A DNA stretch of 64,000 nucleotides, taken from the NCBI RefSeq assembly GCF_031456545.1, contig NZ_JAVDUV010000001.1, positions 806,001 through 870,000 on the forward strand, read 5' to 3'. This stretch comes from Agromyces sp. 3263. Its GTDB lineage: Bacteria; Actinomycetota; Actinomycetes; Actinomycetales; Microbacteriaceae. Below the pieces are notes generated by a model, which saw nothing but the letters and a program-made list of their open reading frames with translations, was not told where the DNA came from and ran no database searches. Numbering within the stretch: position 1 is the stretch's first letter; each line of letters starts with the position of its first letter. The position numbers were made by a program, and so were the translations under genes. This document shows positions 1 to 8,297 of this stretch, piece by piece.

Positions 1-935
1 TCGATCACCGGAGCGAAGCAGAACGCGCCGGCGTAGACATCGGGCGTGCGCACCTGGAGTTCGACCGAGGCGGCCACGAGTTCGTCGGCGTTCGACTCCG
101 TCAGGAGCTGCTGCGCGGTCGCCGTACCCACGTCGAGCGCGCCGGGCTGATTCCGCGTCGCCCGCTCGCGCTCGACCTCCCGCAGGATGGCGACGTACTC
201 CGCCGCCCACCTCCCCGTCAGTTCCGGCGGATAGACCGCGTCGGGCGGCGGGCTCTGCGCGATCGCCCCGACGAAGAGTCCTCGCGCCGACGGCGTGGTC
301 ATCAGCGTGGTGACCGCGTTCCCGCCCGCCGACTCACCGAACACCGTGACGCGCTCGGCGTCCCCGCCGAACGCGCCGATGTTGTGCCGCACCCACTCGA
401 GCAGGGCGACCTGGTCGCGCAGTCCCAGGTTGCGATCGAACGGCCGTTCCTTAGTGCCGTACCGGGTGAAGTCGAGGTAGCCGAGCGCTCCGAGCCGGTA
501 GTTGAAGCTCACGTACACGACGCGTCCGCTGCGCACGAACCCCTCGCCCTGGCCCGAGAAGTCCCTCGAGGAGCCCGCGCTGTAGCCGCCGCCATGGATG
601 AACACCATCACCGGCAGCAACGGTCCGCCGGGTTCGCGCGCCGGCGCATGCACGTTCGCGGTGAGGCAGTCCTCATCGGCGACGACCGCGTTGGGCAGCA
701 CGCGCGGCCGCCGCGTCACCCGGGCCTGCGGGGCGACGGCGCCGTAGTCCGAGGCGTCGCGAACCCCTGGCCACGGATGCACCGGGGCCGGCGCCCTGAA
801 CCGCAGCTCGCCGACCGGTGGGGCCGCGTACGGGATGCCGCGCCAGGCGAGCACCTCGCCCTCGCGGACTCCGCGCACGACGCCCCCGGTGACGCGAACC
901 TCGAGCCGGTCGTCCGTTCCGGGGTGTGCGGTCAT
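1..935 (-). CDS. Type B carboxylesterase, C-terminus cut by window edge
   Basis: Serine hydrolase of the carboxylesterase type B family, expected to cleave carboxylic esters. Translating the minus strand from an ATG at 935 gives an oxyanion-hole motif HGGGY (residues 114-118), the nucleophile elbow GESAGG with Ser202, and a typical N-terminal stretch ending GIPYAAPPVGELRF. No stop occurs before base 1, so about the last third, including the catalytic His, lies outside the window. A purine-rich GAGGTG sits about 12 bases upstream of the ATG. No signal peptide is visible, so a cytoplasmic enzyme is likely. Substrate unknown; family call is firm. Confidence 0.9.
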   Translation of the reverse strand, partial: MTAHPGTDDRLEVRVTGGVVRGVREGEVLAWRGIPYAAPPVGELRFRAPAPVHPWPGVRDASDYGAVAPQARVTRRPRVLPNAVVADEDCLTANVHAPAREPGGPLLPVMVFIHGGGYSAGSSRDFSGQGEGFVRSGRVVYVSFNYRLGALGYLDFTRYGTKERPFDRNLGLRDQVALLEWVRHNIGAFGGDAERVTVFGESAGGNAVTTLMTTPSARGLFVGAIAQSPPPDAVYPPELTGRWAAEYVAILREVERERATRNQPGALDVGTATAQQLLTESNADELVAASVELQVRTPDVYAGAFCFAPVI

Positions 936-1019
936 GCCCGCGTGCACCTCATCCACGCCATTCAAGCCCTGCGGCGGCCGCGCCGCCACTGCTGTGCGCG
1001 AAGACGGTGCCGCGAGCGA

Positions 1020-1409
1020 TCAGCGACCGAGCAGGTCGTTCAGCCAGCCGGGCCCGGCGACGAGGGCCGCCTCGGGCAGGCGCGCCCGCAGGCCACGATC
1101 GGCCGTCACGACGATCACGCGCTCCCCCGCGGCATCCCACTCATCTGCCGTCGCCGCGATCGCGCTGTCGCCGTCAGACGGCGCACGCACCAACTCGATG
1201 CCCTCGGGGGCGGCGACCGACTTCGCCTGGCCCTCCACGACGGCCACGATCCGCTCGAGCACCACCACCGAGCCATCGGGCGCCGCGACGGCTCGACCGA
1301 CGAGCGCGGGCATCGGCGCGAGCAGCCGGGCGGCGGCGCCCGCGCGGTCCTTCCACCAGCCGTCGGGGCGCGAGCCCATGACGTTGGCCACGTCGACCAC
1401 GAGGGTCAC
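1020..1409 (-). CDS. Small NYN/PIN-like domain protein (129 aa)
   Basis: Short protein starting with GTG whose first bases overlap the TGA stop of the upstream VOC gene (GTGA), implying translational coupling. The sequence has an N-terminal VVDVANVMG strand with acidic Asp6 and a later VIVVTADRGLR strand with a second Asp, the arrangement of NYN/PIN-like (YacP-like) metal-dependent nuclease folds. It also carries SDGDSAIAATADEWD, which could supply further acidic residues. Such proteins are often annotated as NTP pyrophosphohydrolase without support. I infer an RNA- or nucleotide-acting role, not demonstrated. The start was chosen from the overlap and because upstream codons in this frame are only the shadow of the VOC gene. 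Confidence 0.7.
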   Translation of the reverse strand: MTLVVDVANVMGSRPDGWWKDRAGAAARLLAPMPALVGRAVAAPDGSVVVLERIVAVVEGQAKSVAAPEGIELVRAPSDGDSAIAATADEWDAAGERVIVVTADRGLRARLPEAALVAGPGWLNDLLGR

Positions 1410-2029
1410 GCGTCGGCGCTCACCTCGGCGGGCGCCCATGCGAACCCGTCGGGGTCGGTGAGGGCGCGGCTCCCGCCGCCGATGACGATGCGATGCGAAC
1501 CACTGCCTTCGGGCGCGACCCCGGCGGACTTGGCGAGCGCGCGGCGCTTGTAGAGCCCCAGCGAGATCGGGCTCCTCGGCATGTCGAAGTCGACGTAGGA
1601 GCCGAAGCTCTTGCCCACCTTCAGGCCGAGGTCGGTGTAGAACTTCCTGCTCGCGCCCACGTCCTCGACGCCGAGCAGGAGCACGACGGACTCGATGTCG
1701 CGGGTGGCGGGCCCGGTGTCCTTCTTCGACGAGGTCGCGAGGTTCCAGATGGACCCGTCGGGCGCCTGGACGACTCCGCCGAAGCCCCACATGGACTTCG
1801 CGGCCGGCTTGAGCACCGTGGCGCCCGCCGCGATCGCCGAGTCGTAGAAGCTGAGGGCGTCGGCGGGCTGCGCCACGGTGATGGAGAGGGTGTATCCGCG
1901 GAAGCCCGTCGTCGGGGCATCCGTTGCCCGGAACCGGATGCGGTCGCCGAGCCCGAAGGCGGCGTCGGAGAAGCGCTGGGCGGCCGCGATGTCGGCCACC
2001 TCGAGGGTGATGAAGTCGATGCTGTTCAT
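1406..2029 (-). CDS. VOC (glyoxalase/bleomycin-resistance-like) protein
   Basis: A 207-residue member of the vicinal-oxygen-chelate superfamily, built from two betaalphabetabetabeta halves: residues 1-90 begin MNSIDFITLEVADI, and the second half begins near ESVVLLLGVEDVGASRKFY. Members bind metal and act as glyoxalases, dioxygenases or drug-binding proteins; the substrate here is not deducible. An ATG at 2035 is also possible, but TAGCGT lies 7 bases upstream of the 2029 ATG, favouring a near-leaderless start there. It overlaps the following NYN-like gene by 4 bases and is divergent from the membrane-protein gene starting at 2110. Confidence 0.85.
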   Translation of the reverse strand: MNSIDFITLEVADIAAAQRFSDAAFGLGDRIRFRATDAPTTGFRGYTLSITVAQPADALSFYDSAIAAGATVLKPAAKSMWGFGGVVQAPDGSIWNLATSSKKDTGPATRDIESVVLLLGVEDVGASRKFYTDLGLKVGKSFGSYVDFDMPRSPISLGLYKRRALAKSAGVAPEGSGSHRIVIGGGSRALTDPDGFAWAPAEVSADA

Positions 2030-2097
2030 GACCATCACGCTACGGATGCCGCCCACTCGGCTGCTTCTTCGTTCCTGCTCGGTCACCTCGGCGCCAC

Positions 2098-2103
2098 TAT
2101 CCT
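2098..2103 (+). promoter_or_regulatory. Leaderless -10 hexamer TATCCT
   Basis: TATCCT followed by exactly six bases and the GTG start at 2110. The same TANNNT-N6-start geometry recurs at four other genes here and predicts transcription starting at the first base of the codon. Confidence 0.45.
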
Positions 2104-2109
2104 GACGGC

Positions 2110-2508
2110 GTGACGTCATCGCCCACTCCCGCCCGCCGCCCCATGCGCGTCATCCTGCTGGTGGTGTGGGCCGCCGTCGCGCTCGCGGCGGCGATCGGCG
2201 TGCTGTTCGGGGCGCTCACGGCGGCGCTCAACGGCGCGGGCTTCGAGACGACCGTGTCGGATGCAACGCCGCTCTTCGTGCTGTGCCTCATCGCAAGCGT
2301 GGGCGCCGGCGTGTGCGGCATCCTGCTCGGCGGCCGGTGGTGGACGGCCCCGCTCGTGGCGGCGCCCGCGCTGCTCTTCGCGGCGAGCTGGATCTTCAGC
2401 GGTCAGTGGGTGTCGACGCCGCTCACCGCGAGCCCGATCGTCACGGCCGCGGGCGTGGTGTGCGTGCTCGTGCTGCCGAGGCGCCGCGCCGCGGCTGTCG
2501 CCGGCTGA
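2110..2508 (+). CDS. Small four-TM membrane protein, unknown function
   Basis: A 132-residue protein with four hydrophobic segments (about residues 13-40, 50-70, 77-92 and 102-125) and a basic tail PRRRAAAVAG that should face the cytoplasm. I recognise no family. GTG at 2110 is taken as start because a -10 hexamer ends six bases before it and there is no Shine-Dalgarno; an in-frame ATG at codon 12 (MRVILL) is an alternative. It converges with the gene ending at 2512; only 3 bases separate the two stops and the junction is palindromic (CTGACTGTCAG). Confidence 0.65.
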   Translation: MTSSPTPARRPMRVILLVVWAAVALAAAIGVLFGALTAALNGAGFETTVSDATPLFVLCLIASVGAGVCGILLGGRWWTAPLVAAPALLFAASWIFSGQWVSTPLTASPIVTAAGVVCVLVLPRRRAAAVAG

Positions 2509-2511
2509 CTG

Positions 2512-3204
2512 TCAGAGCCGCACCGGGAACGTCAGCATCACGACGAAGCCGGCGAGCGCGACGAGGCCCGCGAGCCCGAGCATGATCCACGCTGCGACGT
2601 GGTGGATGTCTCGCTGGGCCATTGCGGTCAGGAAGAGCACCAGGGCGAAGAGCACCGTCAGCAGCGAGTAGTTGTCGCCCCGCTCGGTGTCCTCGAGCGC
2701 ATCGGTGAATCGCGCTTCCGCGTAGGCGGAGCGCTCGGCGGACTTCTCACTGCCCGGCGGCACGTAGGCGTCGGTGGCGAACGGGCCGGGCTCGACCTCG
2801 CCGTCGCTCTGCCAGGCGTCGAAGGCGACGCGGAAGTGCGGCGTGAACCGGGCTTCGATCTGGTCGGCGAGCACTGTGTCGCCCTGCGCCGTCGCCGTGA
2901 CCCACTCGGCGTAGATGATGAGGTCGATGATCCGCGCCTCCCGGGCCTCGCCGTCGGCATCCGTCGCCTCCACGCGGGCAGCGGATGCCTCGGCGAACGC
3001 GATCGCCCGCTCACCGCTCCACTTCGACGCCTGGAACCCGCACCATGCGGTGAGGATCGCGGTCACCGACAGCATCGCCACGGCGACGATCTCGATGAAC
3101 GGCCGATGCCGCCATCGCGAGACGCGCGCCGGCGCCGCGGCGGGCGGGCCGGACAGCGGCGCTGCGGGTGCGGCCGGTGCCGGGGTCGTCGACTCGTCGC
3201 TCAT
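2512..3204 (-). CDS. Three-TM membrane protein with long extracytoplasmic domain
   Basis: A 230-residue protein: Ala/Pro-rich N-terminus, one TM helix (about 37-57), a hydrophilic 110-residue domain rich in Ala, Glu and Asp, and two C-terminal TM helices (about 173-190 and 197-220) flanking QRDIHH. The architecture resembles DUF4337-like proteins, but that is a weak impression. ATG at 3204 is chosen because AAGGG lies seven bases upstream. No functional partner is evident; the upstream gene on the same strand is separated by about 195 bases containing a long inverted repeat. Confidence 0.65.
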   Translation of the reverse strand: MSDESTTPAPAAPAAPLSGPPAAAPARVSRWRHRPFIEIVAVAMLSVTAILTAWCGFQASKWSGERAIAFAEASAARVEATDADGEAREARIIDLIIYAEWVTATAQGDTVLADQIEARFTPHFRVAFDAWQSDGEVEPGPFATDAYVPPGSEKSAERSAYAEARFTDALEDTERGDNYSLLTVLFALVLFLTAMAQRDIHHVAAWIMLGLAGLVALAGFVVMLTFPVRL

Positions 3205-3289
3205 GGCTGCCCTTCGTCGCATCCGACACGATGCTGCTCACACTGGCACAGCCGTGCGTCTCGCTGCCACTGCCGCGGCCCCGCGAGCA

Positions 3290-3351
3290 GGAATCCCGTT
3301 CGCGCGCAGGAATCCCCAGCACTCGGGCTTCCAGTGCGCGAACGGGATTCC
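3290..3351. repeat. 16-bp perfect inverted repeat, 30-bp spacer
   Basis: GGAATCCCGTTCGCGC (3290-3305) and its exact complement GCGCGAACGGGATTCC (3336-3351). The spacer repeats GCAGGAATCCC in direct orientation (3287-3297 and 3306-3316). It lies just downstream of the minus-strand gene ending at 3400 and may be its terminator, although no T-run follows. Confidence 0.6.
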
Positions 3352-3399
3352 AGCGAGTGCGTGTCAGCGGCTCAGTCGACCCCGAGCACCGTGCACCGC

Positions 3400-4284
3400 T
3401 CACCGCTCGGCGAAGTTGCCCTCACCGCAGGGCGGCAGGCTGCTCCAGCCCGGCGTCGCGGTCACGTACCGCCGGCAGATGTCGCCGCCCAGGTACACCG
3501 TGCCGTACTCGCCCTCGTCCTCTTCGAGTTCGATCGACGTGACGACGAACGGACCGTCGGGGCCCGAGACCGGCATTCGCCGCTCAGCACTCCCGTCCCA
3601 CACCGTCAGCTCGAGCTCGACTTCGCAGATCGACCCGGAGAAGTCGGGCACCAGGTCGACGACGAGCGGAACCTCCTCGTCGTGGGCGAGGGTGATCGTG
3701 CGTTCGGGGAAGTAGTTTTGCGGAGTGCCGCTGGGGTCGTACGCGTAGGCATCCGACGGCCCGTGCCCGACATCGACGTTCATGACCTCGGACGCGACTC
3801 CCGCCCCGCGGCCGGTCACCATCCGCACCAGCGTTCCCCTCGAGATGGGCTTGCACGTCTCCTTCGTCGTCACGTCGGTGACCCGCACTTCGCCGGTGCG
3901 GTTGCCCGTCAGGTACAGCGTGACCTGCTGCGCCCCGGAGACGCGGCCGTGCTCGTGCGCCTGGAGCCACCCGACCTGCGCATCGGCGTCGAGCCCCGCG
4001 AGCAGGTCGAGCTCGCTCGACGTGAGCGTGGCGCCCCGCGGAAGGACCACGTCGTCGGTACCCGCCTCGCCGTCGACCCTGACCTCGACGGGCTCGCCCT
4101 GCGAGTCGACCGCCACGGTCGCGAACCATCCGAACCCCTGCGTGACCGCGCCGGCGATGACGGTGGCGAGTGCGGCCGCGACCACACCGCCGATCCAGAC
4201 TCCAGCTCGGCGCCAGACCGGCCTCAGATCGGTGGTCGGGCCGGTCTCGTGCGGCTGCTCGCGCTCGCCCTGTTCTCCTGGCAT
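3400..4284 (-). CDS. Single-TM exported protein, unknown function
   Basis: A 294-residue protein with a short polar cytoplasmic N-terminus, one TM helix at about residues 28-49, and a 240-residue extracytoplasmic part. The latter contains two spaced Cys (TTKETCKPISRG and GSICEVELELTVWDG) and a Cys pair near the end (GGDICRRYV, SSLPPCGEG), suggesting disulfide bonds. Beta-rich composition. I recognise no family. It stands alone on this strand, followed by the inverted repeat at 3290-3351. Confidence 0.65.
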   Translation of the reverse strand: MPGEQGEREQPHETGPTTDLRPVWRRAGVWIGGVVAAALATVIAGAVTQGFGWFATVAVDSQGEPVEVRVDGEAGTDDVVLPRGATLTSSELDLLAGLDADAQVGWLQAHEHGRVSGAQQVTLYLTGNRTGEVRVTDVTTKETCKPISRGTLVRMVTGRGAGVASEVMNVDVGHGPSDAYAYDPSGTPQNYFPERTITLAHDEEVPLVVDLVPDFSGSICEVELELTVWDGSAERRMPVSGPDGPFVVTSIELEEDEGEYGTVYLGGDICRRYVTATPGWSSLPPCGEGNFAER

Positions 4285-4404
4285 GACTGCATCTCACGGG
4301 TCGCTTCAGATCCTAATCCTGAGCGTCGCTCGCGTTATCGGTGTCCGCCCTGATCCGCTCATCCGACCCTCGCGGCGCGTGGCCGAGGGGAGGATGCTGA
4401 ACCC

Positions 4405-4827
4405 ATGAATGACCGTGAGGATTTCCTGATCTGGGTGCACACCTCGCTCGCGGAGGCCGAACGAGCTCAGTTCGACGGCGACGACCGCCTGAGACGCGCG
4501 ATCTGGTCGAGTGAGGAGCCGGTGAGCGTGCTCGGGGCGTGGCGCAACGCGACGAGCCGTCACGAACTCGTGGAGGCGTTCGAGGTGCTCGCGTCGAGCT
4601 TCTCGGACTGCACCGCCTACTCGTTCGACTTGATCTCGTTCGACCTCCGCGGCGACATGGCGTACACCGTCGGCTACGAGCGCATCTCGGCGTCGATGGA
4701 CGGCACGCCGCGCACGTTCACCCTGCGCGCCACCCAGGTCTACCGTCGCGAGGGCGGGGAATGGCGGGTCGTGCACCGGCACGCCGACGCCCTCGGGTCG
4801 TCGACCTCGCCTCCGCCCGCTGCCTGA
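4405..4827 (+). CDS. SnoaL/DUF4440-like (NTF2-fold) protein
   Basis: A 140-residue protein with the NTF2-like pattern: N-terminal helices, then strands AYSFDLISFDLRGDMAYTVGYER, RTFTLRATQVYRREGGEWRVVHRHAD. This last motif (R.T.VYRR..G.WR..H.H.D) is the hallmark of SnoaL_3/DUF4440 proteins, which are small steroid-isomerase-like or ligand-binding domains. No catalytic assignment is possible. GGGAGG about 12 bases upstream of the ATG is a plausible ribosome-binding site. It stands alone between two minus-strand genes. Confidence 0.75.
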   Translation: MNDREDFLIWVHTSLAEAERAQFDGDDRLRRAIWSSEEPVSVLGAWRNATSRHELVEAFEVLASSFSDCTAYSFDLISFDLRGDMAYTVGYERISASMDGTPRTFTLRATQVYRREGGEWRVVHRHADALGSSTSPPPAA

Positions 4828-4926
4828 ATCCCGGAATGGACCCGCGCCGGCTCGCCCTCACCGCCGAGCGCGACCGCGTCATCGCCCGCACGGAGCTCTT
4901 CCGCGTGCCGAGCACCTAGCCGCGGG

Positions 4927-7900
4927 CTACCCGAGCGGCACGTACGGCAGCACGACGGGCGACCCGGCGCGCCAGTCGAGCACCGTCGACTGCGTCGCAC
5001 CGTCGGGCACGAGCACGTCGATCGTGTTCGGGTCGCGCGTGTCGGTGTCATGCGCGTCGTTGTCGCCGGTCCAGACACCGGCGCCGCCGCCGAAGCGGTA
5101 CTCCTTGATCCAGCTCATGCCGATGTCGGGGCTCGTGTTCCAGTAGTCGAAGTCGTAGACGGGTCGGATGCCGCCGGTGCCCTCGCCGTTGGGATCCGCG
5201 TGCGACATCAGGGCGACCTGGTACGTCGCGCCCGCGAGGTCCACCCCGTCGAACACGTCCTTCGGCACGGACATCGCGATCTGGTGCGTCGCCGGCAGCA
5301 CGAGCAGGGTGGCGTTGGCGAGCACCGCGTCGGTCGCGTCCCGCACGGCCGGCTGGATGAAGCCCGATCCGCCGACGACGAAGTCGTACGGGTGCGCGAG
5401 GGTCGCGTTCGTGCCCGGCCGCGCCGCGACGGCCGCGCCCGCGGCATCCGTGCTCACGTAGATGTCGACCCGCTGCACCGACATCTGGTTGCCGCCCCAG
5501 GGGTTGTTGATGTCGCCCGCGAGCGTCGTGACGAAGTTGATCGAGGTGCCGTCGTCGTAGACGCCGAGCTGCGTGAGGTCGAACGCGCCCGGGTTGAAGG
5601 CGCTGTTCGTGGGGTACACGTAGTCGCCGGGGCCGTGGTCGTCGCCCGACGGGTCGTCGACCGTGCCGACGGCCGTGCCGAAGTTCGTCGACGTGACCGC
5701 CACCTGCACGGCGGTCGTGCCGCCGTCGGCGCCCACCGCCACCACGGTGATGGTGTTGGCGCCGAGCACCACGGGCACCTCGGCGGTGAAGGCGCCCCCG
5801 GTGACCGATGCCTCGACGGCGTGCCCTCCGGCCGCGACCCAGACGGATGCCGCGTCGGTCGAGCCCGCGACCGTGACGCTCGATTCCGGGGTGACGGCGC
5901 CGGCGACCGGCTCCGTGACCGTGAGGCTCGGCCCGGCGGCAAGCGCGCCATCGGCGTACCGGTCGGCCACGACGGAGGGCGTCGAGATCGGCCGCCCCGC
6001 GTCGATCGACTGGGCGAGCCGCACGAATGCGGCCATCGACCAGGCCAGCGGCGTCGCCGAGCCGGTGCCCTCGCCGAACACGAAGCCCGCGGCATCCGGG
6101 CGGTCCCAGACCTGCTCGGGAATCATGTACCCGTCGTTCGCGGTCGCCGCGAGCGTGTCGAGGAACGTGTCGGCCGGACGGCCGTTCGCGAGCTCGTACT
6201 CGCCGCGCTCACCCGAGAGCAGCGGCCAGAGGCGGCCGACGCCGGTGCCGTCGTAGGGCGACCCGTCGGCCTTCTCGCCGTAGCCGTCGTGGTTGTAGCG
6301 GTACCAGAGCGCGCCATTGGGCGAGTCGACCTTGATCGTCGCATCGACCTCGGGTAGCGACTCGATGATCGCGGCATCCGCGGCCGGCTTCACGCCGAGG
6401 CGCACCAGGTCGAGGAAGCCGGCATCGACGATCGACCGCTCATCCCAGGCGCCGCCGCCGTTGTTGATGTCGAGGAAATGCCCGTCGTTCGGGTTGCCGT
6501 TGTCGTCGATGCGCTCGTAGTACTGCCCGTTGCCGAGCGGGCCGGTCGTGGTGAACGTCCAGTCCTGCACCTTGCGCTGCCAGTCGTCGGCGACGCCCGT
6601 GTAGACCGCGGCCGATGCCTCGTCACCGTTCGCCGCGGCGATCGACGCGGCGGCCGTGAGTCCGGCGACCTCAGCGGCGATGGTGCTGGGCGAATAGCCG
6701 CCTTCCTCCTCCCAGCGCTCCTGCGGGGTCGACGGGCCGTGGCCGACGAGGAAGTCGGCGGCGGTCTTCACGTGGTCGGCGTAGGTCGTGGCATCCGTGC
6801 GCCCGAGGCTCCACGCCAACACGATCGGGAACGCGACCTCGTCGAGCTGCAGGCCGCCCCAGTAGGGCGTGCCGTCGAGCAGCGAGTTCTGCGGGAACGA
6901 CCCGTCGCTCTTCTGCTGCACGTCGAAGAGGTAGTCGAGCGAGCGGTTCGCGGCATCCGAGTCGCCGAGGGCGATCTGCGCGGTCGCGACCTGGTAGAGG
7001 TCGCGCGCCCACACGAGGTGGTATCCGCCGACGCCGGCCTCGTTCGCGTTCTGCGCCTGGCCCCACGGAATCGTGAGCGAGGCGATGTTCGCGCCGCGGT
7101 AGGTCTTGTCCTCGTGCGCCTTCAGCGTCATCGCGGAGACCTGGTACTGGGTGGTGAGCGCCGCATCGCCCGCCACGCTCGCCGGCACCGCGCTGACGCT
7201 GTCGAGGTAGTCGTGCCAGCCCTCGGCGTACGCTTCGGCAGCAGCATCGGCGCCCTTGCCGGACTTGCCGAGGCTCGCATTGGCGACCGTGCGCGCGGCG
7301 TCGGCGGAGGCCCCGAACCCGAGCACGAGCGTCGCCGAGGCGTGCTTCGCCGGGCCGGTCAGCTTCAGCTCGGCGGTCTGCACGACGTTGCCGTCGAGCG
7401 CCTCCGCGTATCGGTGATCGAGGCGGTGATCGGTGGCGAGATCGGTCCAGCCGTCGCTGACGCCGGCGAACCCGTTGGAGGTCGCCACGAAGTCCTTGTC
7501 GGCCACCAAGGCGCTCGCGATGGGCTCGCCGCCGGTGCCCGGGTCGCCGGCGAGGTCCTCCGAGACGAGCGCGCCGCGCCAGAACCGGGCCGAGTCGTGC
7601 CGCCCGCTGTTCGCCAGCGACGGGTCGTACTGGGCGAAGACCCGATACTTGCCGCCGTCGAGTGAGCGTACCGAGACGTCGATGATCACGCTCGCGCGGG
7701 CGGGATCGGTGAACGTCGTCTTGACGATCTGGTACCGGCCGTCCTTGTCGGTGTTGGTCTGCGTGTACACGAGCGCCCGCGAGTCGGCGAGGCTCACCTC
7801 GTGGGTCGTGTCGCGCGACTCGAGGTCGGTGAACGTGGAGCCGTCGGTGACGATCAACTCGAGGCTGCGGCTGTTCGCCACGTCGACGCGCGGGTAGTAC

Positions 7901-8190
7901 ACCTCGGCCAGCGTGCCCTCCGAGAGGGTGTACCAGACCTTGGACTCCGTGGTCGTGGACGTTCCGACGCCCTGCTTCGCGCCGGTGGTCCAGGTCGCCT
8001 GGGCACCCGGAGCGCCGGGGGCCTGCGATGGCTGCGGCGCGGCGTTCGCGGCTGCGGTTCCTCCGAAGAGTGCGACGCTCACGAGCGCTGCCACGGCGAC
8101 GGATGCCGCGGCGCGGCGCCTGCGCCCGCGATCACGCGCCCGACTCGTCGATCCTGATCCCGCAACTGCCGACCACTCCGTCGAACGCAT
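4927..8190 (-). CDS. Secreted GH15 glucodextranase/glucoamylase-type glucosidase
   Basis: A 1087-residue exported enzyme releasing glucose from alpha-glucans or dextran. Signal peptide residues 1-51 (Arg-rich n-region, AAASVAVAALVSVALF core, ending ANA). The glucodextranase N-domain follows (about 60-330), then the (alpha/alpha)6 catalytic domain (about 340-735) with the acid Glu in WEEEGGYSPST (493-503) and the base Glu692 in PEQVW. An Ig-like segment and a C-terminal DOMON-like glucodextranase domain complete it. This matches the full-length Arthrobacter glucodextranase layout except that no S-layer anchor is seen. ATG at 8190 has AGGAG five bases upstream. Two palindromic repeats precede it. 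Confidence 0.92.
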   Translation of the reverse strand: MRSTEWSAVAGSGSTSRARDRGRRRRAAASVAVAALVSVALFGGTAAANAAPQPSQAPGAPGAQATWTTGAKQGVGTSTTTESKVWYTLSEGTLAEVYYPRVDVANSRSLELIVTDGSTFTDLESRDTTHEVSLADSRALVYTQTNTDKDGRYQIVKTTFTDPARASVIIDVSVRSLDGGKYRVFAQYDPSLANSGRHDSARFWRGALVSEDLAGDPGTGGEPIASALVADKDFVATSNGFAGVSDGWTDLATDHRLDHRYAEALDGNVVQTAELKLTGPAKHASATLVLGFGASADAARTVANASLGKSGKGADAAAEAYAEGWHDYLDSVSAVPASVAGDAALTTQYQVSAMTLKAHEDKTYRGANIASLTIPWGQAQNANEAGVGGYHLVWARDLYQVATAQIALGDSDAANRSLDYLFDVQQKSDGSFPQNSLLDGTPYWGGLQLDEVAFPIVLAWSLGRTDATTYADHVKTAADFLVGHGPSTPQERWEEEGGYSPSTIAAEVAGLTAAASIAAANGDEASAAVYTGVADDWQRKVQDWTFTTTGPLGNGQYYERIDDNGNPNDGHFLDINNGGGAWDERSIVDAGFLDLVRLGVKPAADAAIIESLPEVDATIKVDSPNGALWYRYNHDGYGEKADGSPYDGTGVGRLWPLLSGERGEYELANGRPADTFLDTLAATANDGYMIPEQVWDRPDAAGFVFGEGTGSATPLAWSMAAFVRLAQSIDAGRPISTPSVVADRYADGALAAGPSLTVTEPVAGAVTPESSVTVAGSTDAASVWVAAGGHAVEASVTGGAFTAEVPVVLGANTITVVAVGADGGTTAVQVAVTSTNFGTAVGTVDDPSGDDHGPGDYVYPTNSAFNPGAFDLTQLGVYDDGTSINFVTTLAGDINNPWGGNQMSVQRVDIYVSTDAAGAAVAARPGTNATLAHPYDFVVGGSGFIQPAVRDATDAVLANATLLVLPATHQIAMSVPKDVFDGVDLAGATYQVALMSHADPNGEGTGGIRPVYDFDYWNTSPDIGMSWIKEYRFGGGAGVWTGDNDAHDTDTRDPNTIDVLVPDGATQSTVLDWRAGSPVVLPYVPLG

Positions 8191-8209
8191 CGCCACTCCT
8201 CGTCGAGTT

Positions 8210-8252
8210 CGCTGTGACTCCGTCAGCAGAGTCCGCCGTGACTCGGTCAGCA
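8210..8252 (-). promoter_or_regulatory. Tandem 19-bp repeats carrying TGAC-N3-GTCA palindromes
   Basis: CGCTGTGACTCCGTCAGCA (8210-8228) and CGCCGTGACTCGGTCAGCA (8234-8252) differ at two positions and are 24 bp apart. Each contains TGAC-N3-GTCA. They lie 20-60 bases upstream of the GH15 start, a good place for an operator pair. Confidence 0.6.
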
Positions 8253-8297
8253 TAGGCGCGGCCGGCGACGCCCGCCAGAGGTCAGAACCGGCCCGCC

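Noticed and set aside
4836..4919. 27-codon frame starting ATG, encoding MDPRRLALTAERDR
   Set aside because: Reads like the tail of a lost gene but is too short and has no ribosome-binding site; not enough to call a gene or pseudogene.
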